34,779 nt of DNA, from NCBI GenBank assembly GCA_029933115.1, contig JAOZOT010000005.1, positions 1 through 34,779 of the forward strand, given 5' to 3'. Numbering within the stretch: position 1 is the stretch's first letter; every line of letters begins with the position of its first letter. Below the pieces are notes generated by a model that did not search any database, was not told the origin of the DNA, and was given only the letters and a program-made list of their open reading frames with translations. The position numbers and the translations under genes are program-made. This DNA comes from Anaerolineae bacterium (GTDB taxonomy: Bacteria > Chloroflexota > Anaerolineae > E26-bin7). Shown here piece after piece: positions 9,333-17,067 of this stretch.

Positions 9333-9620
9333 CTACGCGAGGCTGTTATAATGCTTTCTCAGAATACGCTTGATAACTCTCCAGCGTGATTTTGCCGTGC
9401 TATAACTCAAGCCCATTTCCTGGGCGTAGTCAACCAGGCTTCGCTCGGCCAGCTTCCATCGCAGCAGCACCAGAAGTTCAGGGCATCCTTCGGTCAGCAC
9501 TAAAGGTCGTAATTCCTGGAATATATGTTCAGCATCCTGACCGAGTTCTATTTTGTATCGATCGTATGCGTCTTCCGGCCCGCCTCTTGGATCAGGGTAA
9601 TGCTCTAAGGAGTTAATCAC
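9333..9620 (-). CDS. HTH / sigma region 4-like protein, putative late transcription regulator
   Basis: 95 aa; LVDYAQEMGLSYSTAKSRWRVIKRILRKHY; gene lies immediately before the late operon. Confidence 0.55.
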   Translation of the reverse strand: MINSLEHYPDPRGGPEDAYDRYKIELGQDAEHIFQELRPLVLTEGCPELLVLLRWKLAERSLVDYAQEMGLSYSTAKSRWRVIKRILRKHYNSLA

Positions 9621-10320
9621 GTTTTTGCCTCCTCATACGTTCAACGGTTTCGCCCACGCGTTCAATGCCCGGATTGCGGATATTGTGCTCAGAGTTCGCG
9701 CGTGCGGGCGCGCCGACACGTAGCGCGCCACGCACGCACGATTGATTCTTCTTACTAGTAAGAGTCGGAGTCTTAGTCTTAGTCTTAGTAAGAGTAGGCG
9801 AGGGGCTTGCAAGGGGCTTGGTAGCCCCTCCGGAGGGGCTTAGGAGGGGCTTAGAAGGGGCTTCCGATTTCCCTGAAGGGGCTTGCAAGGGGTAAGCAAG
9901 GGGCTTGCATTTCGGGTAGATAACAAAGAACTCATCCCAGAATGGCCACTCAGAGTGTTCGGCATAGGTTTTCTGGATAGCCTTGACCTGGTTGTCGATA
10001 ACTTGTGCGCCTACTTCGCCCGCGAGATGGCGATTGTTGATCTCCAGGTGGTGGATAACGAATATGAATAAACGCCGCCCGTCCTCTTTGTAGCGGATCA
10101 CGGGGTCTGGCTCCTGCGAAAGCTCGTCGAGTAGCTTCAGCGTCTTGGGCATAGAGAAGCTGGCGGCATTGGCCAGGTCTTTGAGCAGGGTCGGGTATAT
10201 CCCGGCGATCGTATTGTCCGGATACGTCCTGAGCACGACATAGAGCCATCGGGCCGGGATGCTGTAATTGCGGGAGCGCATCTCAAACGCGAAGCCGTCA
10301 TCGAATTTCGTGTATGCCAT
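9613..10320 (-). CDS. Replication initiator/replisome organiser-like protein
   Basis: 235 aa from MAYTKFDDGFAFEMRSRNYSIPARWLYVVLRTYPDN...; N-terminal wHTH, basic low-complexity linker carrying an iteron array. Confidence 0.6.
   Translation of the reverse strand: MAYTKFDDGFAFEMRSRNYSIPARWLYVVLRTYPDNTIAGIYPTLLKDLANAASFSMPKTLKLLDELSQEPDPVIRYKEDGRRLFIFVIHHLEINNRHLAGEVGAQVIDNQVKAIQKTYAEHSEWPFWDEFFVIYPKCKPLAYPLQAPSGKSEAPSKPLLSPSGGATKPLASPSPTLTKTKTKTPTLTSKKNQSCVRGALRVGAPARANSEHNIRNPGIERVGETVERMRRQKRD
9701..9909. repeat. Candidate replication origin: hairpin, CTTAGT hexamer repeats and 11-bp iterons
   Basis: AGGGGCTTGCA-type units at 9801, 9812, 9834, 9845, 9856, 9877, 9888 (variant) and 9899, with an inverted unit at 9823; 13-bp stem with one bulge at 9701-9713/9723-9736; gtcttagtcttagtcttagt near 9768-9789. 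Confidence 0.55.
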
Positions 10321-10613
10321 CAGTCGTCCTCCATTGCTTTGCTCGCCAGCAACCAGGGGCAATCATCCTTATGTTCAATCTTTTGTTTTCGCCTCCCTGT
10401 AAGCGTTGCCCCACAATAGATGCAATAGGGAGTATATTCGCCGTCATCGTGCACCGGCTCGGTTTCTACCAGCGCCGCCACAATACCACGCAACCACGCG
10501 TTTTCAGTGTCCTTCGCCTTGAAGGCCTCCAGCAGGTCTTTCACGTCACAGGGCGGCAAACCGAAGTCTAGCTCGTATGAGAGCAGCAGTTTTTTGAAAT
10601 ATTCGTATTCCAT
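10320..10613 (-). CDS. Small zinc-ribbon-like protein (paralogue of the 12159 gene)
   Basis: 97 aa; ...ENAWLRGIVAALVETEPVHDDGEYTPYCIYCGATLTGRRKQKIEHKDDCPW... Confidence 0.65.
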   Translation of the reverse strand: MEYEYFKKLLLSYELDFGLPPCDVKDLLEAFKAKDTENAWLRGIVAALVETEPVHDDGEYTPYCIYCGATLTGRRKQKIEHKDDCPWLLASKAMEDD

Positions 10614-10614
10614 A

Positions 10615-11181
10615 TCACTCCTCCAGCGTAGCGCGGGCTTTATCAATCATCCGCAGCAACTTGCGCCGCTGCGCTTTTCGTTCGGCGTTCCAATTAGCAA
10701 CGAAGGCAACGTCCCGGGCAATAACATCAGCAGCCCAGATAGCGATTTTTTCAGTAATGCTCACAGCAGCATTGGCAGCGGCCCACGCAGCAGCTCCCCC
10801 CAGTGGCCCACGCAGCAGCCCGCCACCGGCTTCCTGTTCCCGTTTCAATGCACGCTCAGCACACCAGCAGGCGAACTCGTGCAGAATGTTAGTAATGTCC
10901 ATCCGCCATAGTTCACGCCGCTCGGACGCGCAGAGCTTATCTGTGCCCTCCAGTATCTCACCGCTTAGTTCCACGCGACGCAATAACGAGCCTTGTGCAT
11001 AGACAAGCGCATCCAGTATATCTCGCGAGGCGTGCAGCCCAAACACACATAACTCAAGCGGGCGTTTCCTGGTAGGCTTCACGCGCTCAATGCCACCAGG
11101 CTTCGGCTTGCGCTTCCGTTCGCTCCAGCAAAATGACCCGTCATTCTTCAGAAAATGCCAAGCTAGTATCGGTTTAGCCAT
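10615..11181 (-). CDS. Phage protein resembling the DUF7666 family
   Basis: MAKPILAWHFLKNDGSFCWSERK...PLELCVFGLHASRDILDALVYAQGSLLRRVELSGEILEGTDKLCASERRELW. Confidence 0.6.
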   Translation of the reverse strand: MAKPILAWHFLKNDGSFCWSERKRKPKPGGIERVKPTRKRPLELCVFGLHASRDILDALVYAQGSLLRRVELSGEILEGTDKLCASERRELWRMDITNILHEFACWCAERALKREQEAGGGLLRGPLGGAAAWAAANAAVSITEKIAIWAADVIARDVAFVANWNAERKAQRRKLLRMIDKARATLEE

Positions 11182-11422
11182 CGTCATCCTCCAGCCCCAA
11201 CAGCTTCTCCACGTGCTTGCGGGCAGCCCAAGCAGTGGCGAACCGCTTGTCATCCAGGCTATTATGCCACTTCTCGCCCTCGTAATACCGAGTAATGTGA
11301 GCCGCGCCAAACAGGCTACCCATCTCGGCGTGAAGCACTTGCCTTGGGAAAATTGCACCATGGATCTTGCGCCAGTAAAAGCGTATTGGCTTAGTCGGCT
11401 TCAGGTATTTTCGTTTAGTCAT
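11174..11422 (-). CDS. Small accessory protein
   Basis: 82 aa MTKRKYLKPTKPIRFYWRKIHGAIF...LLGLEDDDG; SD/start overlap. Confidence 0.55.
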   Translation of the reverse strand: MTKRKYLKPTKPIRFYWRKIHGAIFPRQVLHAEMGSLFGAAHITRYYEGEKWHNSLDDKRFATAWAARKHVEKLLGLEDDDG

Positions 11423-11618
11423 TGTCGTCCTCCTCCAGCTTGCCGTCAGGTTTAACGTCGTTTTCCAGTCGTTTCAACTGTCTGCGCCGCCCATTAATCT
11501 GCTCCTCCAGCCCCAGCTCCTTCATCGCCAACTCGTTTCGCTCGCGTGCAAGGTCGTTTTTTCGCCGCTCTAGCTTGGCAATGAAAGCACGTAGCGTTTC
11601 GGGCGTATGTTTAGGCAT
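11415..11618 (-). CDS. Small coiled-coil protein
   Basis: 67 aa MPKHTPETLRAFIAKLERRKNDLARERNELAMKELGLEEQI...LEEDDND. Confidence 0.6.
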   Translation of the reverse strand: MPKHTPETLRAFIAKLERRKNDLARERNELAMKELGLEEQINGRRRQLKRLENDVKPDGKLEEDDND

Positions 11619-11736
11619 TGTCGTCTCCTTCGTATCCAAACGCCCAGAGCGTGAGCCATACCCCAATCCAAAAGCCGGAACAGAAGGTCGGGACAATTAT
11701 CAATCCGGCCAATTCCCAAATAGTCGTCTCAATCAT
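11611..11736 (-). CDS. Small single-TM protein (41 aa)
   Basis: MIETTIWELAGLIIVPTFCSGFWIGVWLTLWAFGYEGDDNA*; GGAGG SD inside the upstream gene end; not in the ORF track. Confidence 0.6.
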   Translation of the reverse strand: MIETTIWELAGLIIVPTFCSGFWIGVWLTLWAFGYEGDDNA

Positions 11737-12157
11737 CGTTGTCCTCCAGCGCGGCGCGGGTTGCTAACACGTCTGATTCTGTCGCTTCAATAGGCGCTAT
11801 GTCCCCGTATCCCGTTCGTGAAGTCTGCGTCAGGTCGGAATGCAACGTTAGCCTTTGTCCTGCAACGACGAACCAGTAATCCTTGCCGTAGTGCCGCAAC
11901 ACATCAGCAAGGAATGTCCCACCAATGCCGTCAAAGTCGTCCACCGACCAGAACCGTCTTCCCCTGACCCTGACTTCGCTGAACCCGAATGCGTTAGTCA
12001 AACGATTACGGTCAACCAACCTATCAAGCCTACATCCCTTGTATTCTCCAATACAAACCTTGCAGGGCTGCTTGTTGCCCAACAGCACGTCTTCCATTTC
12101 CAGCGTTCCCAACTCCGATGCCTCAAGAACAGTTTTTATGAACTCTTTGCGTTCCAT
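11729..12157 (-). CDS. Hypothetical phage protein
   Basis: 142 aa, MERKEFIKTVLEASELGTLEMEDVLLGNKQPCKVCIGEYKGCRLDRL... Confidence 0.55.
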   Translation of the reverse strand: MERKEFIKTVLEASELGTLEMEDVLLGNKQPCKVCIGEYKGCRLDRLVDRNRLTNAFGFSEVRVRGRRFWSVDDFDGIGGTFLADVLRHYGKDYWFVVAGQRLTLHSDLTQTSRTGYGDIAPIEATESDVLATRAALEDNDD

Positions 12158-12158
12158 A

Positions 12159-12545
12159 TCACTTCTCCTCCAGCGCGGCGCGGGCTTTGGTCACAGGGCA
12201 GTCGGTATTTTTATCGTGACCAGGCAAGCGGTCATGAAGCCCGCAATATGGACAGGTGCCATACTCATCGCCGGGCGATTCGTCTACTACTAGAGCTACA
12301 AGCAACCCCCGCAGCCGCTCGTTCTCAGCAATCAGCTCGGACACGTCGGCCTCCGCCTCCTGCCACGCCTTCTGGTATTCGCGGCGTTCGCCCAGGCGTT
12401 TCCGGTTTCCCTGATACCGTTTCCAGTCAGTCATCGTCGCCTCCTTTTGTGATGCCCCTGCGCCAACCGACAGACCGAGAATAAAGGCTGACGCGATTAT
12501 TACAAATAAGATTGCGGCGAGTTCCACTGTAGTCATCTCAATCAT
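12159..12545 (-). CDS. TM + zinc-ribbon-like protein with probable internal second start (MTDWK, 12434)
   Basis: 128 aa MIEMTTVELAAILFVIIASAFILGLSVGAGASQKEATMTDWK...EYGTCPYCGLHDRLPGHDKNTDCP...; internal GGAGGCGACG-ATG. Confidence 0.55.
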   Translation of the reverse strand: MIEMTTVELAAILFVIIASAFILGLSVGAGASQKEATMTDWKRYQGNRKRLGERREYQKAWQEAEADVSELIAENERLRGLLVALVVDESPGDEYGTCPYCGLHDRLPGHDKNTDCPVTKARAALEEK

Positions 12546-13092
12546 TGTCGTCGCCTCCTTCCCCCACCAGCGCGTCCAGTATCTTGGTGGCCTCATATTC
12601 CACCGCCCGCTCCAGCAGCTCCACATACAGGGCTTGAGCGGCTTCACGTAGAGTAGCCCCGCGCTCAGAAGCTAGCCGACCGTGGCCACCTTCCTCCAAG
12701 TCCGCTTGCCAGTCATGGCGAAACTTGTTGTATGATATACGAATTATCACGCCCAGCCCCATCGCATCCGCCACCCGCGATAGCGCTGCCGTGAAGTAGT
12801 CGGTGGGAAGATGCTCTATGCCCCATGCTACTTCTATCGCCCTGTCGTCTTCGTCAATTTCGTGCAACTCCAATATGCCGCGCTTTCGCCTCTGCTCATC
12901 ATCCATCTCGGAAGGAAACGCGCCATCGAAACGAACGTGGCCCGCTTGCATCCATCCCGCATCGCGGAAAGTCGGGTTTATATACCACCAGCGCTCGACG
13001 CCGACTTCGCTGATGACCAAATTACATATCCGCCGTGCCGCTTCAGCATCCGAAGCGAGCACCTTCTCCAGCCGTTTGCTTAGGTTAGTCAT
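12538..13092 (-). CDS. Hypothetical phage protein
   Basis: MTNLSKRLEKVLASDAEAARRICNLVISEVGVERWWYINPTFRDAGW...GEGGDDND. Confidence 0.55.
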   Translation of the reverse strand: MTNLSKRLEKVLASDAEAARRICNLVISEVGVERWWYINPTFRDAGWMQAGHVRFDGAFPSEMDDEQRRKRGILELHEIDEDDRAIEVAWGIEHLPTDYFTAALSRVADAMGLGVIIRISYNKFRHDWQADLEEGGHGRLASERGATLREAAQALYVELLERAVEYEATKILDALVGEGGDDND

Positions 13093-13300
13093 CGTCCACC
13101 TCGTATTTCCGATGTGTTTTCTCAACGAACGGGCTTTCGCTTTCCCGTCGCACTTTCAATGCTCGGCAGTTCATATGGGCATCCAGAAACCGCAACAATT
13201 TTGAGGGGTCTTCACGCGATACCATCGTGGGGTAACTGGTCTGCCCAGTCCAGATGTATTCGCGGCACTTTTCGCAACATAAATAGACGCAATTACTCAT
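13085..13300 (-). CDS. Small Cys-rich protein
   Basis: 71 aa MSNCVYLCCEKCREYIWTG...KYEVDDD. Confidence 0.55.
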   Translation of the reverse strand: MSNCVYLCCEKCREYIWTGQTSYPTMVSREDPSKLLRFLDAHMNCRALKVRRESESPFVEKTHRKYEVDDD

Positions 13301-13562
13301 CGTCCACCTCCAGCGCATTCAGCCCTGCTTCCGTCAAGGCATAACCCGCGCCATACATAGTGCCGTCCTCCGTAAAAAGACCGCGCCCGTATCCCGCCAG
13401 CCCCTTGCGAGCCAACGAGCGGCAGGCACGCCTGATTACTTTGCGGTCAAGGTCGGTTTTAGCTGCTATCGCCGCGAAATGAATGTAGGAGTATGCGCTA
13501 TAGATGTCGTATTCGCTGCGCAAAGCCCTAAGCACAGTGCGCTCTGTGTCGCTAAGTTTCAT
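13293..13562 (-). CDS. Winged-helix-like protein
   Basis: MKLSDTERTVLRALRSEYDIYSAYSYIHFAAIAAKTDLDRKVIRRACRSLARKGLAGYGRG...NALEVDDE; GGGAGGATGAGG SD. Confidence 0.6.
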   Translation of the reverse strand: MKLSDTERTVLRALRSEYDIYSAYSYIHFAAIAAKTDLDRKVIRRACRSLARKGLAGYGRGLFTEDGTMYGAGYALTEAGLNALEVDDE

Positions 13563-13788
13563 CCTCATCCTCCCAATCCACATTGCCCCCCAGAAAGCGC
13601 TCCAGCCGCCGGAGCAGGTTGCGCCGCTTGCCCGCTATGGGGAGTGCCCCTAGCCCCAGTTCTAGAAGGCTGTGCTCTTTGCCGCCGTATAGCTCCGCGA
13701 TGAACACACCTGCTCGCGAATACACCGCCCACCAGCCGCGCTCCTTGTTACGCACGCAGCGCACCGGCATCATATGATTAGGTTTCAC
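13552..13788 (-). CDS. Hypothetical protein, GTG start
   Basis: GGAGGAGTAAATC-GTG; (M)KPNHMMPVRCVRNKERGWWAVYSRAGVFIAELY...VDWEDEDET. Confidence 0.5.
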   Translation of the reverse strand: MKPNHMMPVRCVRNKERGWWAVYSRAGVFIAELYGGKEHSLLELGLGALPIAGKRRNLLRRLERFLGGNVDWEDEDET

Positions 13789-14464
13789 GATTTACTCCTC
13801 CTTCGGGATATTCCTGCCGCCGCTCAATGCCAAGCGCCTCGCAGTCAAGGTTATCCTTCATAAACACGGGCAGCCCCTCGGCAGCTTCCAGGATGTGCTC
13901 CACCCACTCGCGCTTGGGCTGATACTTCTTTGCGCCCGCGCTGAGTGCACCGATAACAACCCAGTCAACTAGCCATTTTAGGCGGGGATACGATGGCCAG
14001 ACATCATTCACTAAAGGCTCAAACGAAACCCATCGCACGGCGGCATAAGCTCCCGTTGGCAAAAGCAGGTTGTTTGTGTCTACAGTCGCGCCAGCCCAAC
14101 AATTTGGCGGATAGTCGAACCTCATTAACCGCTTCGGGTTCTTCGTGAGCAGCAGGAATATATGCTGTGGCAATTTTGATGCTACATTCAGCACGTTGTG
14201 TATATACTCACGCCGAACCCAATACCCAAATAAGTCCGCCATAGAGCAGACGAATATGCGGCTCGGCTTGCGCCACTTGAAGGGCTGCATCAGCCTGTCC
14301 TCGTGCCACACAGGTTCGTCAAAGCGTGGCTGGTGCTTGAACCGCTCGCATATCGTCTTGGCATAGCACTCCACCACTTTCCCGCCAGGCGCTGTCCACG
14401 TGCAGCCGCGCTTGCAGCCCGTGAGCGGATTCCACGTGCGTTCAGCCCACTCTATATTCTTCAT
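13778..14464 (-). CDS. Phage Gp37/Gp68 family protein (DUF5131-like)
   Basis: MKNIEWAERTWNPLTGCKRGC...YAKTICERF...FVCSMADLFGYWV...LTKNPKRL...WAGATVDT...RWVSFEPL...WVVIGALSG-like blocks. Confidence 0.85.
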   Translation of the reverse strand: MKNIEWAERTWNPLTGCKRGCTWTAPGGKVVECYAKTICERFKHQPRFDEPVWHEDRLMQPFKWRKPSRIFVCSMADLFGYWVRREYIHNVLNVASKLPQHIFLLLTKNPKRLMRFDYPPNCWAGATVDTNNLLLPTGAYAAVRWVSFEPLVNDVWPSYPRLKWLVDWVVIGALSAGAKKYQPKREWVEHILEAAEGLPVFMKDNLDCEALGIERRQEYPEGGVNRET

Positions 14465-14580
14465 TCCTTCAGCACCTCCTCCAGCATACGTTTGAAGCGC
14501 TCGTCGGGCTTTCCCCACGGCCAGTAGAAGCGCACGCGGCGGGATGGCTGTTGCCATTCGTTAATGAACTGAATAGTCAT
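14461..14580 (-). CDS. Small protein (39 aa)
   Basis: MTIQFINEWQQPSRRVRFYWPWGKPDERFKRMLEEVLKE*; its end carries the SD for the next gene; not in the ORF track. Confidence 0.55.
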   Translation of the reverse strand: MTIQFINEWQQPSRRVRFYWPWGKPDERFKRMLEEVLKE

Positions 14581-14927
14581 TGTATCCCAAACACCTCCAC
14601 CTGTTTCGCTTCCCGCTCTTCACCTGAAAGAATAAGCTTACCCGTCCGCCGCAGCCAGCCCCGCTTCACCGCACTACGTGTCACCAGCATATCTTTGGCG
14701 CGGTTGTCAAGCTGCCGCTGTAGCGCCTGGTATTCCTCCTCGGTGGCCGCGTAGTAGTAGCCCGCATCGTCGGCGCAGATCGGATGTCCCTGCCGCCGTA
14801 GCTCCCGCACCATCGTGCGTATCTGCCGCTCGGAGCAGCCGCATAAAGCAGCGAGCATCGGAGCCGTGACGGCGTTCTCACGGCCCCGATGCCTGGTCAT
14901 TATGAGTGTAAGGAAGCTAGTGAGCAT
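14577..14927 (-). CDS. Winged-helix/HTH DNA-binding protein
   Basis: TAPMLAALCGCSERQIRTMVRELRRQGHPICADDAGYYYA. Confidence 0.6.
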   Translation of the reverse strand: MLTSFLTLIMTRHRGRENAVTAPMLAALCGCSERQIRTMVRELRRQGHPICADDAGYYYAATEEEYQALQRQLDNRAKDMLVTRSAVKRGWLRRTGKLILSGEEREAKQVEVFGIQ

Positions 14928-14929
14928 TA

Positions 14930-15448
14930 TTACTCCGGCGTTCCTGCCGGTAGCGCCGTGCGGAACAGGTTTAATTTAGCCGGCAGCCTCCCGGTCTCCA
15001 TTGCCTTTGCGAGTTGCGGGCGCATCGTTTCCAGAAGATTCTCGCCACCCTTCGTCGCCAAGTATCCGCCCAGGCTTCGATATGCCGCTTCGCGCTTGAT
15101 CCCGTCGGGGCTTTCCAGCACGAAGGTCAGCAGGTGCTCGATGTGCGTCTGCCAGCGCCGGGTATAGACGTCGTTCTCGTTGATCCTGACTTTCTGGTAA
15201 TTCCGCTGCGCCAGGTGAAGGTCTTCCGGCTCTTCGAGCAGCGGCATTTTGAACAAGAGCAGCGGCGCGTCGTCGTATTTCTCTTCGTCACTATACCTGA
15301 GTTTGAGCGAGCAGACAATCAGATTTTCCTGCGGGAAGTAGGTTGGCGGCACGTGTATCTGGATATAGTTCGAGTAACGCGAGAGGAATACATTGAGCTT
15401 GGCCAGGCTCTCAGCCATAGGGATACTTGTATGATCGTATTTTGGCAT
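14930..15448 (-). CDS. Hypothetical phage protein
   Basis: 172 aa MPKYDHTSIPMAESLAKLNVFLSRYSNYIQIHVPPTYFPQENLIVCS... Confidence 0.5.
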   Translation of the reverse strand: MPKYDHTSIPMAESLAKLNVFLSRYSNYIQIHVPPTYFPQENLIVCSLKLRYSDEEKYDDAPLLLFKMPLLEEPEDLHLAQRNYQKVRINENDVYTRRWQTHIEHLLTFVLESPDGIKREAAYRSLGGYLATKGGENLLETMRPQLAKAMETGRLPAKLNLFRTALPAGTPE

Positions 15449-15449
15449 A

Positions 15450-16154
15450 TCACAACCTCGTCATCCATTCCGGCGGCTCCCAGTCCCTCAGTTGCAGCCG
15501 GTAGATATTGTAATCGCGGCGCACCTTGCGGGCATACTTGCCCACTCGCTTTGCGTAAGGCGAATTGTAACGTTGCACCGCCAGCCACATATCGTCGGTG
15601 CTGCCCAGCCGATGAGATAGCACCAGCGTGCCTACGTAGATATTCGTGGCCGGATCGTAGTAATCGTCGCCTGGTGCATATTTCGCATAATAGCACGGCT
15701 TCCATTGCATCAACCCGCATTCCCCGGCGCGTCCATTTATGTTAATTCTGAAATCGCTTTCAACGTCAATCATCGCCAGGAGCAAGCATACCGCCTCATC
15801 TGCGGGCGCGTTTATATGCGGCAGGCCTTGCTCAATAATCGCCGCCGCAATCTCCCGCGCATTGCCCGGATGCCCGCGCTCGGCAATCATATGGACGCAG
15901 AAGGCGCGTAAATCAACGGCAACGGGGGAGCAGCCGTCGGAGTCGGAGAGAGCGCCTTCTGCGCCCGCCGAAGTTCCCGCACGCGCCGGAACTACAGCGC
16001 ATATTTTCACCAGCAGCGCAAACGCCAGTATCATCATCAGCCAGAAGCCCAGCCTGTAAACGCTGTATCTCCTGAGCCGAAGCTTAGTCTGGCGATGCGC
16101 CGCCGTCATTTGATTGATTAATCTCTCGTTCACTGTTTCGCGTCCGTCCATCAT
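15450..16154 (-). CDS. Membrane-anchored lytic transglycosylase (SLT-like)
   Basis: N-terminal TM LGFWLMMILAFALLVKICAVV; AMIDVESDFRININGRAGECGLMQWKPCYY; YNSPYAKRVGKYARKV. GGGAGG SD before MMDGRE; overlaps the DnaA-C-like gene. Confidence 0.75.
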   Translation of the reverse strand: MMDGRETVNERLINQMTAAHRQTKLRLRRYSVYRLGFWLMMILAFALLVKICAVVPARAGTSAGAEGALSDSDGCSPVAVDLRAFCVHMIAERGHPGNAREIAAAIIEQGLPHINAPADEAVCLLLAMIDVESDFRININGRAGECGLMQWKPCYYAKYAPGDDYYDPATNIYVGTLVLSHRLGSTDDMWLAVQRYNSPYAKRVGKYARKVRRDYNIYRLQLRDWEPPEWMTRL

Positions 16155-16500
16155 CAGCCTCCCCGGTTGGCTTTACCACTATCGGCACCGGCTGCGGCTC
16201 TTCGCCGCTCTGCCAGTAATACTCGCATATTTCAACCATGCGCCTTAACCGCTGATCTGATTTGATAAGTTCGGCCATTTCGCGATGCTGTTTCATCGGG
16301 CTGTAAGGGTTTGAGCGGTTGAGCGCTTGCGCTATATCGTCAAAAGTGAGATTCGTGTTTTTACGCGCGATGTAATAAAACACCTTCCGCGCTTCCCTGT
16401 ATCTTGCGCGCCTATTTTTAGAGCGTAAGGTCTGTGGCGTCAAGTAATACGCTTTCGCCACCACTTCTACCAGTTCGTCAAGAGGATGCATTTCCGGCAT
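16084..16500 (-). CDS. DnaA domain IV-like DNA-binding protein without ATPase domain
   Basis: VAKAYYLTPQTLRSKNRRARYREARKVFYYIARKNTNLTFDDIAQALNRSNPYSPMKQHREMAELIKSDQRLRRMVE matches the layout of the DnaA C-terminal domain. SD spacing favours the internal start at 16491 (MHPLDEL). Confidence 0.6.
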   Translation of the reverse strand: MPEMHPLDELVEVVAKAYYLTPQTLRSKNRRARYREARKVFYYIARKNTNLTFDDIAQALNRSNPYSPMKQHREMAELIKSDQRLRRMVEICEYYWQSGEEPQPVPIVVKPTGEADDGRTRNSEREINQSNDGGASPD

Positions 16501-16837
16501 TCTCCTTCAACTCCTCGCGCAAACGCGCTATCTGCTTCTCCAGCGAGCGGATGCGCTTGTCGGCGGACTGATTATACTTGCGCTTTTTACGCAGCGTCTC
16601 GCTTAGCGCCTTTTCCGCCGCATTGAGTTGCATACGTTTAAATTCTTTCAATTTGGTGTCCATCATAATGTAACCTACCTCAATACCTGTCGGCGTAGAG
16701 TTGAACCATATATTTTCGCCCATTGGCTTGATAGCATCAATCCGCCGAAGCGTCTGCCGCGTAAGCATCCACGAACGTGCATAACCAAATAGAGTGAATG
16801 CGATAATAAATATCAATCCCCATCCCCACCAGGTCAT
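16478..16837 (-). CDS. TM + coiled-coil protein
   Basis: MTWWGWGLIFIIAFTLFGYARSWML... then KKRKYNQSADKRIRSLEKQIARLREELKENAG. Confidence 0.5.
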   Translation of the reverse strand: MTWWGWGLIFIIAFTLFGYARSWMLTRQTLRRIDAIKPMGENIWFNSTPTGIEVGYIMMDTKLKEFKRMQLNAAEKALSETLRKKRKYNQSADKRIRSLEKQIARLREELKENAGNASS

Positions 16838-17067
16838 TTCATTGCCTCCCTGAAATTCTTCTCCCACCACCATTGGTCTACCCAGACGCCTTCGGGTCGC
16901 GTCTCGCCCTCAAACAACTCATCCTGCCGATCGTCATATGTCCTATCGTGCAGCACGGACTTCGGTATCCAGATGGCGCTGTCCTCATCGTGCCCCACCA
17001 GCACTGCACGGTCGGTTTCGCGCAATATTGCGCCAGCAATGAAGCGCATTTCAACCTGGAATGGCAT
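16834..17067 (-). CDS. Hypothetical protein
   Basis: 77 aa MPFQVEMRFIAGAILRETDRAVLVGHDEDSAIWIPKSVLHDR... Confidence 0.5.
   Translation of the reverse strand: MPFQVEMRFIAGAILRETDRAVLVGHDEDSAIWIPKSVLHDRTYDDRQDELFEGETRPEGVWVDQWWWEKNFREAMK

Noticed and set aside
9801-9909. CRISPR array or protein tandem repeat
   Set aside because: Units are 11 bp with no spacers, and the period is not a multiple of three, so iterons explain it better.
11182-11361. N-terminal extension of the DUF7666-like ORF
   Set aside because: Overlaps the 11174..11422 gene; the conserved block starts at MAKPILAWHFL (11181) with a GGAGG SD.
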